From the NCBI GenBank assembly GCA_016213595.1, contig JACRAA010000191.1, positions 1 to 7,195 of the forward strand: 7,195 nt of DNA, written 5' to 3'. The notes beneath the pieces were generated by a model that did not search any database, had not been told where the DNA came from, and worked only from the letters and a program-made list of their open reading frames with translations. The DNA comes from Actinomycetota bacterium (GTDB lineage: Bacteria; Actinomycetota; Actinomycetes; Propionibacteriales; Propionibacteriaceae). Shown piece after piece: positions 1 to 5,763 of this stretch. Both the position numbers and the translations under genes were made by a program. Within the stretch, counting starts at the first letter, position 1, and every line of letters starts with the position of its first letter.

Positions 1-134
1 GAGGTGGCGCCGGCAGTGGTGGTGGCCTGGACGTTGCTCTCGCCAACGCTCTCGCCGACCGTCGTGCTGGAGCTGCAGCCGAGCGCCAGCGACAGGGCGA
101 GGCATGCGACTGTGGCGACCACTCGGCGCATCAT
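1..134 (-). CDS. Putative secreted lipoprotein, N-terminal part only
   Basis: The reading frame starts at the ATG complementary to 132-134 and stays open to the left edge, so only 44 residues are seen. They form a lipoprotein signal peptide: two Met, two Arg (residues 3-4), a hydrophobic core rich in Ala, Val and Leu, then A-L-G-C with the candidate lipidated Cys at residue 20. The -3 residue is Ala rather than the usual Leu, so the lipobox is acceptable but not ideal. After the Cys comes a flexible Ser/Thr/Gly-rich linker with a short VGES-VGES duplication, as is usual between a lipid anchor and a folded domain. The protein is probably anchored outside the membrane. The functional domain lies outside the window, so no function can be given. 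A second ATG directly follows the first. No Shine-Dalgarno sequence is present, but a -10-like box lies 6 nt upstream. Confidence 0.72.
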   Translation of the reverse strand, partial: MMRRVVATVACLALSLALGCSSSTTVGESVGESNVQATTTAGAT

Positions 135-140
135 GAGGGA

Positions 141-146
141 AGGCTA
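141..146 (-). promoter_or_regulatory. Probable -10 box for a leaderless lipoprotein mRNA
   Basis: On the minus strand this reads TAGCCT, a match to the actinobacterial TANNNT -10 pattern. It ends 6 nt before the ATG at 134, so transcription would begin at or next to the start codon. This agrees with the lack of a ribosome binding site. No convincing -35 element is seen at 17-18 bp spacing. Confidence 0.42.
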
Positions 147-254
147 GTGCCGAGGAGGGGGCGACTTCGGGAGCCAGGACCGAGCGCCTCGGCCGGTGCT
201 GCCGGTTCGATACCGGGCCGGCTGAGACCTGGCACCCGGTCGCGAGCAACGCGT

Positions 255-323
255 GTCACGGTGGCGAGGGGGTCCATGTCTCGAAGGACCGCTCATGGAC
301 GCGCCATTCCGCCCGACCGTGAC
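255..323. repeat. Nested inverted repeat, possible structured RNA or operator
   Basis: The outer arms GTCACGGT (255-262) and ACCGTGAC (316-323) are perfectly complementary over 8 bp. Inside them GGCG (263-266) can pair with CGCC (302-305), and GTCCATG (272-278) pairs with CATGGAC (294-300) around a 15-nt loop. The three stems nest in one order and could give about 19 bp of pairing across 69 nt. An alternative pairing also exists (GGTCC 271-275 with GGACC 286-290) that would exclude the inner stem. No T-run flanks either side. Function unknown. Confidence 0.45.
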
Positions 324-461
324 GGTTAATACCCCAGCCGCGGTACCTGGCGGACGCCGGGATCGGGCGTCTGACTCGTGTACGACCGCACCAGCCGGGT
401 CTGGCACTGATGAGGGCGCACGATGCCTCGGGCATGGAACGGTCGCAGGCCTTGGGAGCAT

Positions 462-488
462 GACGTCCTGATGTGCCTGGCCGACGTC
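462..488. promoter_or_regulatory. Pair of GACGTC palindromes, possible operator
   Basis: The palindrome GACGTC occurs at 462-467 and again at 483-488. Start-to-start spacing is 21 bp, about two helical turns, so both copies face the same side of the DNA. They lie 76-102 bp upstream of the VOC gene. A dimeric regulator could bind, but two 6-bp words are weak evidence in GC-rich DNA. Confidence 0.2.
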
Positions 489-549
489 GAAAGAAGACTC
501 TGAAAACGGGGAGGATCCCGGGGGGGACCTGGGCGGGCATCTGCGGGCG

Positions 550-555
550 TAGGTT
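550..555 (+). promoter_or_regulatory. Possible -10 box for the VOC gene
   Basis: TAGGTT fits TANNNT and ends 8 nt before the ATG at 564, which would give a leaderless or nearly leaderless mRNA. No Shine-Dalgarno sequence precedes the ATG. No clear -35 element is visible. Confidence 0.33.
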
Positions 556-563
556 CTGCACCC

Positions 564-923
564 ATGATCAACGGCGCTCATTTGATGCTGTACAGCTCCG
601 ACCCCGATGCAGACCGCGAGTTCCTCCGCAGCGCTCTGGGCTGGCCGTCCGTCCATGCGGCGGGTCCGGACGATCCCTGGCTCATCTTTCGGCTGCCGCC
701 GGGTGAGGTCGCCGTCCACCCCACCGACGCGGCCCCCTCCCTCGCGCTGTACCTCATGTGCGACGACCTCAACGCGACCATCGCGTCGCTCGCCGCTCGA
801 GGTGTCCAGCTGACGGGCGAGCCGCAGACCCAGGCGTGGGGGACGGTCACCGCATTCCTCCTTCCCAGCGGCGCAGAAGTGGGTCTCTATGAGCCCCGTC
901 ACGCAACCCCTCCTGAGGGCTGA
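564..923 (+). CDS. VOC superfamily (glyoxalase/bleomycin-resistance fold) protein
   Basis: This 119-residue protein fits the vicinal oxygen chelate fold with two beta-alpha-beta-beta-beta modules. Module one runs from about residue 3 to 53: it opens with GAHLMLYSSDP, has a helix DREFLRSALGW, and ends in strands near WLIFRLPPGEVAVHP. Module two runs from about 59 to 113: strand ALYLMCDD, helix LNATIASLAARGV, and the closing LPSGAEVGLYEP. The His at residue 6 and Glu at 110 occupy the usual metal-ligand positions of the first and last strands. Length is normal for single-domain members, which act as dimers. Members include glyoxalases, dioxygenases, isomerases and antibiotic-binding proteins, and the sequence does not indicate which applies; a soluble cytosolic enzyme or binding protein is likely. 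The gene stands alone, divergent from the lipoprotein gene and convergent with the HNH gene 50 bp downstream. I see no clear terminator in that gap. Confidence 0.85.
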   Translation: MINGAHLMLYSSDPDADREFLRSALGWPSVHAAGPDDPWLIFRLPPGEVAVHPTDAAPSLALYLMCDDLNATIASLAARGVQLTGEPQTQAWGTVTAFLLPSGAEVGLYEPRHATPPEG

Positions 924-973
924 CTGCGGGGCGGGCGAGTGACGACACCTATCGCTGCCGCGTGCGCCCTGGG

Positions 974-2395
974 TCATCCGGCCCTACGGGGCTGGCCATG
1001 GTCGAAGAGCGTGGCCGCATAGCCGGTCCGGCGGACCGGTGTTCGGGCAGGGTCCATCGCCCTCGGGGGAAGGAACTCTGGCAACCCCCGTCTGTCGATC
1101 CGCACGTGCCATCCGTCGGTGACCAACGGTCTCCCGTGCCCGTCGACCGTGGGCGGTCGTGGTTCGCACACCGCATGGTGCACTCGGCACAAAGCGACGA
1201 CGTTGTCCCGGTCCGTGCGCCCACCCTCCTGCCAAGGACGCACGTGGTGCAGGTCGCAATGACGCATCGGCGCCGTACAGCCAGGGAATGCGCAGCCGCC
1301 GTCGCGGAGGCCGATCGCTCGGCGAAGACTCGGAGGGGCGAGGCGCACAGTGCGTCCCAGATCCAGCACCTGCGAGTCGCTGCCGAGCACAGCGGGGATC
1401 AGGTCGGCGTCGCACGCCAGCACCCGGAGCTCACCCGCTGACAGGGGCGTGCCGTCGGGGAGCACGGCAGTCGCGGCGGCACGGTCGAGGAGGTCCTGGT
1501 AGGGGATGAGCACCTGGAGCTGCGCGGCCGCCACCGGGATGGGCCGCTCCTGCGCCGGACCTCGCTGCCCTGACTGCGCTTCGTCGAGGATCCCGACGAG
1601 TGCGTCCGCGGCTCGTTGTTGCGGCGTCTCCTCCAACGCCGACCGGTCCCGCCTGTCCTTCGCTGACCGGTATCGCCTGTCCGACACCGCCTGAACCATG
1701 GCCTGCAGCCGATAGCCCGCAACTACCGGCAGGCTTCCGCCGAACTCGATCGACCCGTCGGTCTCCGAACCGAACCACAGCTTCCGCCGGCTCCGCGCCC
1801 GCACATCACGCTCGGCCAGTCTTGCCGCGCGATCTTCTGGAGAGTCCGACATGTCCGGCGCGACCTGTCGAAGGATCCTGTCGGTCATCGTCCGCAGCTT
1901 CTCCGCCGGCGCGTTCTGCGCCTCCGCGAGGATGAGTTGCTCCGCGGCAGTCCGGCTCGCACCGTCGAGGCTGGTCGGCAGCGCGTCCAGCGCCTCTCCG
2001 ATCGCCTTTGCCTGCCCCACGCTGATCCGGCCGGACGCCGCCGCGTCCCGCACCGCGGGTCGCCGCTCCAGCGCGCGCGCAGTCCACACGGCACTCGACG
2101 CCTGGCGTGGCGTCTCCTGGCCCGACCGCGCCATCCAGTCCTCGAGCCGCGTGTGTCTCGCGCGCATCGCCGACCCGGCCTCGTCGGCCTCGGCCACGAG
2201 CACGGCGGTCAGTGCCGTCACACGACGCCCGAGGTCACGGATCCCGTCGAGCCACGCCAGTCGGTGCTCGTCGGATGCTGCAGTGCGATCGGTCTGTCGA
2301 AAAGCCTCGAGGAGACTACGGATCTGCTCGAAGCCGACGTCCGCAGCCGGATGCGCCACCGGTGGCGAGATCCTGGCGACTGCTGTCCCTTGCAT
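974..2395 (-). CDS. DUF222 / HNH endonuclease domain protein (13E12 repeat family)
   Basis: From the chosen start the protein has 473 residues. Residues of about 20-330 form the mostly helical DUF222 region. Residues of about 365-410 form an HNH nuclease motif: a Cys pair at 368 and 373, the D-L-H-H core at 381-384, Asn 398, Cys 403 and the closing His pair at 406-407. All expected HNH residues are present, so the nuclease site looks intact. The family is widespread and often multicopy in actinomycetes; M. tuberculosis REP13E12 copies serve as a prophage attachment locus. Its biological role is unsettled. The frame opens earlier, at 2482, but the extra 29 residues look unlike the family's N-terminus. 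The internal ATG at 2393-2395 has a TANNNT box 7 nt upstream, so I chose it. The gene is monocistronic, convergent with the VOC gene, and strikingly poor in GTAC compared with neighbouring genes, which hints at separate ancestry. Signs of decay: none seen. Confidence 0.9.
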   Translation of the reverse strand: MQGTAVARISPPVAHPAADVGFEQIRSLLEAFRQTDRTAASDEHRLAWLDGIRDLGRRVTALTAVLVAEADEAGSAMRARHTRLEDWMARSGQETPRQASSAVWTARALERRPAVRDAAASGRISVGQAKAIGEALDALPTSLDGASRTAAEQLILAEAQNAPAEKLRTMTDRILRQVAPDMSDSPEDRAARLAERDVRARSRRKLWFGSETDGSIEFGGSLPVVAGYRLQAMVQAVSDRRYRSAKDRRDRSALEETPQQRAADALVGILDEAQSGQRGPAQERPIPVAAAQLQVLIPYQDLLDRAAATAVLPDGTPLSAGELRVLACDADLIPAVLGSDSQVLDLGRTVRLAPPSLRRAIGLRDGGCAFPGCTAPMRHCDLHHVRPWQEGGRTDRDNVVALCRVHHAVCEPRPPTVDGHGRPLVTDGWHVRIDRRGLPEFLPPRAMDPARTPVRRTGYAATLFDHGQPRRAG

Positions 2396-2402
2396 GGAAC
2401 TC

Positions 2403-2408
2403 ACACTA
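2403..2408 (-). promoter_or_regulatory. Probable -10 box for a leaderless DUF222/HNH mRNA
   Basis: On the minus strand this reads TAGTGT, ending 7 nt before the ATG at 2395. Immediately upstream is the alternating palindrome ACGTACGT, and then TTGTCA at 2420-2425. TTGTCA resembles a -35 box but is only 11 bp from the -10, too close to pair with it. No ribosome binding site precedes the ATG, consistent with leaderless initiation. Confidence 0.45.
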
Positions 2409-2464
2409 AACGTACGTACTGACAAAAAGCATCCGACAATCCCAGCCAGGCAAAGGGTCGACGC

Positions 2465-2479
2465 GCTCGTGCCGCGAGC
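2465..2479 (-). terminator. Weak hairpin after the kinase gene, possible operon end
   Basis: GCTCG (2465-2469) and CGAGC (2475-2479) can form a 5-bp GC-rich stem with a 5-nt loop, about 20 nt past the stop codon of the uridine-kinase-like gene. No U-tract follows in the minus direction, so this is at best a weak or factor-assisted end. It may be chance. Confidence 0.18.
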
Positions 2480-2499
2480 CAAGCGTCAGCCTCGATTCA

Positions 2500-3114
2500 T
2501 CAGCCTCTGCGCAATGACCCGATCCGTGCCGCGGCCTGGCGCATGGTCAGCGTCTCGCAGCCCTTCGCCTCGGCGGCCCGTCGCTGGGCAGGCTCCTTGC
2601 GGAGCAGCGCCAGCCCGCGGCGAAGCAGGATGTGCGGCGCCTTGCGGTGCTCCCGCAGGTCCCTGACCAGGCGCAGCAGGAAGACCAGGACGCCGCCGCG
2701 AGCGAGCCAGATGCCCGTCGACTGCACCCCGAGCTCCCGGCACCGCCGTACGAGCTCAGGCGCGAAGATCCCCTCCGCCACGATGCAGAGCCGCTCCCCG
2801 TGCGGTGGCTCCGGCAGGACCAGGTCGTGCTCGCCTACCCGGCGCGACAGGCTGATGTCGTACACCGGGACGCGCACCCGCCCCTGGTCCAGCAGTGTCC
2901 GCAGGGCGGCGAGAGCAGCGTCGCCGTCCCAGCTGTGCGGGTCGTCCCAGTCGACGATCTCGCCCCAGCGGGGCATGTCGGCGTCGTCGAAGTCCCGGTA
3001 GAAGTCGTCCAGCCGTACGCTCACGCACCCGCTGAGCCGAGCGAGCCTGGACTTACCACTTCCGGACGGCCCCGCGAGGAGCACGAGGGCGGGACGCGCG
3101 GGCACGCGCAGCAT
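2500..3114 (-). CDS. Uridine-kinase-like P-loop NTP-dependent kinase
   Basis: The protein has 204 residues. The Walker A loop GPSGSGKS is at residues 15-22, after a short hydrophobic strand (ALVLLA). The segment RLDDFYRD (34-41) matches the substrate-side D-D-F-Y motif of the uridine kinase / phosphoribulokinase group. PVYDIS (83-88) and VAEGIF (112-117) match the conserved Y-D and E-G segments of that group. A basic Arg-rich stretch at 147-179 could form the lid. The likely reaction is ATP-dependent phosphorylation of a nucleoside such as uridine in the cytosol, but substrate cannot be fixed from motifs, so I give no symbol. The ATG at 3112-3114 has no Shine-Dalgarno sequence. It is the only ATG before an in-frame stop upstream, although a GTG at codon 4 is possible. 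The gene is last in the operon, 53 bp after the oxidoreductase gene, with a hairpin in the gap. Confidence 0.8.
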   Translation of the reverse strand: MLRVPARPALVLLAGPSGSGKSRLARLSGCVSVRLDDFYRDFDDADMPRWGEIVDWDDPHSWDGDAALAALRTLLDQGRVRVPVYDISLSRRVGEHDLVLPEPPHGERLCIVAEGIFAPELVRRCRELGVQSTGIWLARGGVLVFLLRLVRDLREHRKAPHILLRRGLALLRKEPAQRRAAEAKGCETLTMRQAAARIGSLRRG

Positions 3115-3132
3115 CGTACGGCTCGTGGCCGT

Positions 3133-3147
3133 CGGTGACCTTCACCG
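3133..3147 (-). other. Intercistronic hairpin between the oxidoreductase and kinase genes
   Basis: CGGTGA (3133-3138) and TCACCG (3142-3147) form a perfect 6-bp stem with a 3-nt loop, with GGCC words on both sides (3127-3130 and 3147-3150). It fills much of the 53-bp gap in an otherwise tightly packed operon. It has no T-run, so it is more likely an attenuating or mRNA-stabilising structure than a full terminator. A role is inferred from position only. Confidence 0.35.
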
Positions 3148-3167
3148 GCCTGGGGCCCCGCTCGCCG

Positions 3168-4118
3168 CTAGACCCTCCTGATCCCGTCCGTCACGCGCAG
3201 GGTGGCGGCGGTGAGCTCCTGGTCGTACGCCGCGTCGCCGTCTCCGTCGACGAGCTCCACGAAGCGCTGCACCTCGTCGGCGAGGGTGTGCCGCAGGGGC
3301 GGCAGGGCACGTGTCGTCGAGCTGCCGTCGAGCAGCTGCACGGTGAGCGAGGTCGGGCTGGCGATGCTGTCGATGAGGAGGGTCGCCTGCTCGCCCTGGA
3401 TCTCACTGGGCAGGGTGGAGGTGGTGATCTTCGAGTAGCAGACCTCGGCGACGAACCCCGGGTACGTGCAGAGGGCTGTCCCCGCGCCGTCAGCGCCGGA
3501 GGCGATCGTGACGTGGGCGGCCTGAACCGCGGCCGGCTCCCCGAACAGGCTCACGAGGGCGTGGATGCAGTACACACCGAGGTCGAGCAGCGCGCCGCCC
3601 GCGAGGGCCGGGTCGAAGATGTTGACCCTCTCGCCGGCGAGCACCAGGTCGTACCGCGAGGACCGCTTCTCGTAGCTGAACCGGACCCGCCGGACGGTCC
3701 CGAGCGTCGGGATCAGGTCACGGATGACATCGAGGCCCGGGTCGTACGCCGTCCGCATCGCCTCGAGCAGGACCACCCCGTGAGCGCTCGCCTCCTGCCG
3801 GAGCCGTGCCCAGGCCTCGGCGGTCGTCACCGCCGGCTTCTCGACGAGTACGTGCTTGCCCGCCCCCAGCGCCGCCATCACCTGCTCGGCATGCACGCTG
3901 TTCGGCGAGGCCACGTACACAGCGTCGATCTCCGGGTCTAGGAGCAGCTCGTCGAGGTCGCAGCTGACCCGCGGCACGCCCAGGCCGGAGGCGAAGGCAC
4001 GCCCGCGCGCCTCGTCCCGTGAGAAGACGGTCGTCACCGTGATCCCGTCGACGAGGCCGACCGCTTCGACGAGGCTCTCGGTGATCCAGCTCGTCCCGAT
4101 CGTCGCCAGCCTGATCAT
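3168..4118 (-). CDS. Gfo/Idh/MocA family NAD(P)-dependent oxidoreductase
   Basis: This 316-residue protein has the two-domain layout of the family. The N-terminal Rossmann domain (about 1-120) begins IRLATIGTSWIT and includes DAVYVASPNSVH (65-76) and the hallmark EKP at 93-95, whose Lys 94 is the usual catalytic/nicotinamide-contacting residue. The C-terminal alpha/beta domain carries GGALLDLGVYCIH (174-186), in which Asp 179 and His 186 are the likely substrate-site residues. The dinucleotide loop reads GTSWIT rather than classic GxGxxG, as in a known subgroup (YulF-like, from memory). Members oxidise or reduce sugars, inositols and related polyols; the substrate here is not determinable. 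The ATG overlaps the stop of the upstream mutase gene by 4 bp (ATGA) and no good Shine-Dalgarno sequence is present, so translation is probably coupled. Length is slightly short for the family but complete. Confidence 0.9.
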   Translation of the reverse strand: MIRLATIGTSWITESLVEAVGLVDGITVTTVFSRDEARGRAFASGLGVPRVSCDLDELLLDPEIDAVYVASPNSVHAEQVMAALGAGKHVLVEKPAVTTAEAWARLRQEASAHGVVLLEAMRTAYDPGLDVIRDLIPTLGTVRRVRFSYEKRSSRYDLVLAGERVNIFDPALAGGALLDLGVYCIHALVSLFGEPAAVQAAHVTIASGADGAGTALCTYPGFVAEVCYSKITTSTLPSEIQGEQATLLIDSIASPTSLTVQLLDGSSTTRALPPLRHTLADEVQRFVELVDGDGDAAYDQELTAATLRVTDGIRRV

Positions 4119-5761
4119 GCAAGGCCCAGCGCTGCGGACATCTCGTCACGGAGGCGGGCGATCCGGTCAGCAGCGACGGCGCGTGCGGCCGCGACGTCCT
4201 GGCTGGCTTCGGGCGCCTGGCGAACCTCGAGGTACGCCTTGAGCTTCGGCTCCGTCCCGGACGGACGCACCACGACGCGGAGCGTGTCGCCCTCCAGCCG
4301 TACGCCGTCGGTCGGCGGCCGGTCACCGCCGGTCAGCAGGTCCGTGACGGTCAGCCTCTCGTCGAGCAGCGTGGAGGGCGGGTTCTCGCGCAACCTGGAC
4401 ATGGCGTCGGCGATGAGGGAGAGGTCCTCCACCCGTACGTACAGCTGTGCGGTCGTGTACAGCCCGTACGTCCGGGCGATCTGGTCGAGACGGTCGGCCA
4501 GGGTGAGTCCCCGAGCGCGCAGGCGCGCCGTGAGGGCGAGCAGCCTCAGGCCGGCCGTGATGCCGTCCTTGTCGGGCACCGCGGCCGGGTCGCAGCAGTA
4601 GCCGATGGCCTCCTCGTAGCCGAACGCCAGCCCGGGGACCCGGCCGATCCACTTGAAGCCCGTCAGCGTCGAGCGGTACGGCTGCCCGTACGCGTCGGCC
4701 AGGCGCTGCAGCAAGGAGCTCGACACGATCGAGCTCGCGTAGACGCCCTCGACACCGCGCCCCAGGGCGTCGTCGGCGAGCAGGGTTCCGAGCTCGTCGC
4801 CGGTGAGCATGCGCCACGTCCCGTCGACGACAGCGGCCGCGGCGCACCGGTCCGCGTCGGGGTCGTTGGCCACGACCACGTCGACGTCCTTCTCGCTGGC
4901 CAGCGCGAGGGCGAGGTCGATCGCGCCGGGCTCCTCCGGGTTGGGGAACGGGACCGTGGGGAACGCCGGGTCCGGGTCGTGCTGGGCCTCGACGACGGCC
5001 GGGGCTGGGAAGCGCACCGACGAGGCCGCCGCTTCCAGGACGCGGGCGCCGACACCGTGCATGGCCGTGTAGACCCACCGCACCTGCCGGGGCGCCGTCT
5101 CCGGGACCAGCGTGGCGGCGTGGGCCACGTACGCGCCGACGAGCGCGTCGCCCAGGACCTCGTACGAGGTCGAGCGTGGGAGCTCCGAGACCGGACGCTC
5201 CGCCACGGCCGCGATCTGGTAGGCGATCTCGGCGTCCGTCGGCGGGACGATCTGTGACCCGTCGCCGAGATAGACCTTGTAGCCGTTGTCGTTCGCCGGG
5301 TTGTGCGAGGCGGTGACGACGATGCCGGCGACACACGCATAGTGTTGGATGCCGAACGCGACCACCGGAGTCGGCGTGGGCTCCGCCACCAGGAGCGGCG
5401 CGAACCCCTGTGCCGCCAGGATCTCGGCTGTATCGCGCGCGAACTCGGCCGACTTGTACCGCGCGTCGTACCCGACGATCACGCGGCCGCCCTGGTGCCC
5501 CGCCGCGACCAGCCAGCGTCCGAACCCTGCTGCGGCCTGGGTCACGACGACGCGGTTCATGCGCGCCGGCCCCGGGCCCAGCGGCCCGCGCAGTCCGGCG
5601 GTCCCGAACCCGAGGGGTCCCGCGAACGCCGCGACGAGCTCGCTCCGTGCGGACTCGTCACCCGCCTGTGCGGCCTCGACGAGCCCGTCGAGTCGTGCCA
5701 CCGTGTCGGGGTCCGGGTCTTGGGCACGCCAGGCGAGGGCGGCCTCCATCAGCGTGTCCAT
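4115..5761 (-). CDS. pmmB: Alpha-D-phosphohexomutase family enzyme (PmmB-like phospho-sugar mutase)
   Basis: The protein has 548 residues, normal for the long phosphoglucomutase/phosphomannomutase group, and all four functional loops are present. FGTAGLRG is near residues 52-59. The phosphoserine loop TASHNP is at 150-155 (Ser 152). The metal loop NDPDADR is at 299-305. The sugar-binding loop GYEEA is at 381-385, and the phosphate-binding loop RPSGTEPK is at 499-506. It should interconvert the 1- and 6- (or 1- and 5-) phosphates of a sugar in the cytosol through a phosphoserine intermediate. The E-E in the sugar loop is common to this group and does not distinguish glucose, mannose or ribose substrates. 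The symbol is by resemblance to M. tuberculosis pmmB, which from memory lies beside deoD. The start lies 2 bp after the upstream stop and has a good Shine-Dalgarno sequence, GAGGAAAG, 6 nt before the ATG. The gene overlaps the oxidoreductase gene by 4 bp. Confidence 0.93.
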   Translation of the reverse strand: MDTLMEAALAWRAQDPDPDTVARLDGLVEAAQAGDESARSELVAAFAGPLGFGTAGLRGPLGPGPARMNRVVVTQAAAGFGRWLVAAGHQGGRVIVGYDARYKSAEFARDTAEILAAQGFAPLLVAEPTPTPVVAFGIQHYACVAGIVVTASHNPANDNGYKVYLGDGSQIVPPTDAEIAYQIAAVAERPVSELPRSTSYEVLGDALVGAYVAHAATLVPETAPRQVRWVYTAMHGVGARVLEAAASSVRFPAPAVVEAQHDPDPAFPTVPFPNPEEPGAIDLALALASEKDVDVVVANDPDADRCAAAAVVDGTWRMLTGDELGTLLADDALGRGVEGVYASSIVSSSLLQRLADAYGQPYRSTLTGFKWIGRVPGLAFGYEEAIGYCCDPAAVPDKDGITAGLRLLALTARLRARGLTLADRLDQIARTYGLYTTAQLYVRVEDLSLIADAMSRLRENPPSTLLDERLTVTDLLTGGDRPPTDGVRLEGDTLRVVVRPSGTEPKLKAYLEVRQAPEASQDVAAARAVAADRIARLRDEMSAALGLA

Positions 5762-5763
5762 CG

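Larger units (their letters stand above)
135..563. other. Non-coding stretch between lipoprotein and VOC genes, rich in inverted repeats
   Basis: I see no credible gene here. The short open frames lack the strong third-position GC bias of the real genes and resemble no family. The stretch separates two divergent genes, so it should hold both promoters. It contains several hairpin-forming repeats: CCGGT/ACCGG at 202-206/212-216, flanked by GGTGC/GCACC at 195-199/232-236; the nested repeat at 255-323; GACGCC/GGCGTC at 353-358/366-371; and ATGCC/GGCAT at 423-427/431-435. A 7-G run lies at 520-526. None of the hairpins is followed by a T-run, so they are unlikely to be intrinsic terminators. They could be operators, a structured RNA, remnants of an element, or chance in GC-rich DNA. 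Confidence 0.6.

Noticed and set aside
201..217. T-arm-like sequence GGTTCGATACC suggesting a tRNA
   Set aside because: The T-stem has only four pairs, and no matching acceptor strand, anticodon arm or D-arm is found at the right distance upstream.
253..471. Possible 72-residue protein on the plus strand
   Set aside because: Third codon positions lack the GC bias of real genes here, there is no ribosome site, and the frame runs through the inverted repeat.
924..973. Possible bidirectional terminator between the convergent VOC and HNH genes
   Set aside because: Only a loose GGGCG/CGCCC pairing (933-937/965-969) with a 27-nt loop and no T-run is present.
144..977. 277-codon minus-strand open frame covering the VOC gene and the non-coding stretch
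   Set aside because: It is antisense to the VOC gene, with no recognisable domain and composition typical of a shadow frame.
2396..2482. 29-residue N-terminal extension of the HNH protein, hydrophobic enough to look like a signal
   Set aside because: It overlaps the probable promoter and does not resemble DUF222 N-termini; a cytosolic nuclease would not need a signal.
4323..5336. Long minus-strand open frame of 337 codons inside the mutase gene
   Set aside because: It is an Arg/Gly/Pro-rich out-of-frame shadow; the mutase frame carries all the conserved loops.
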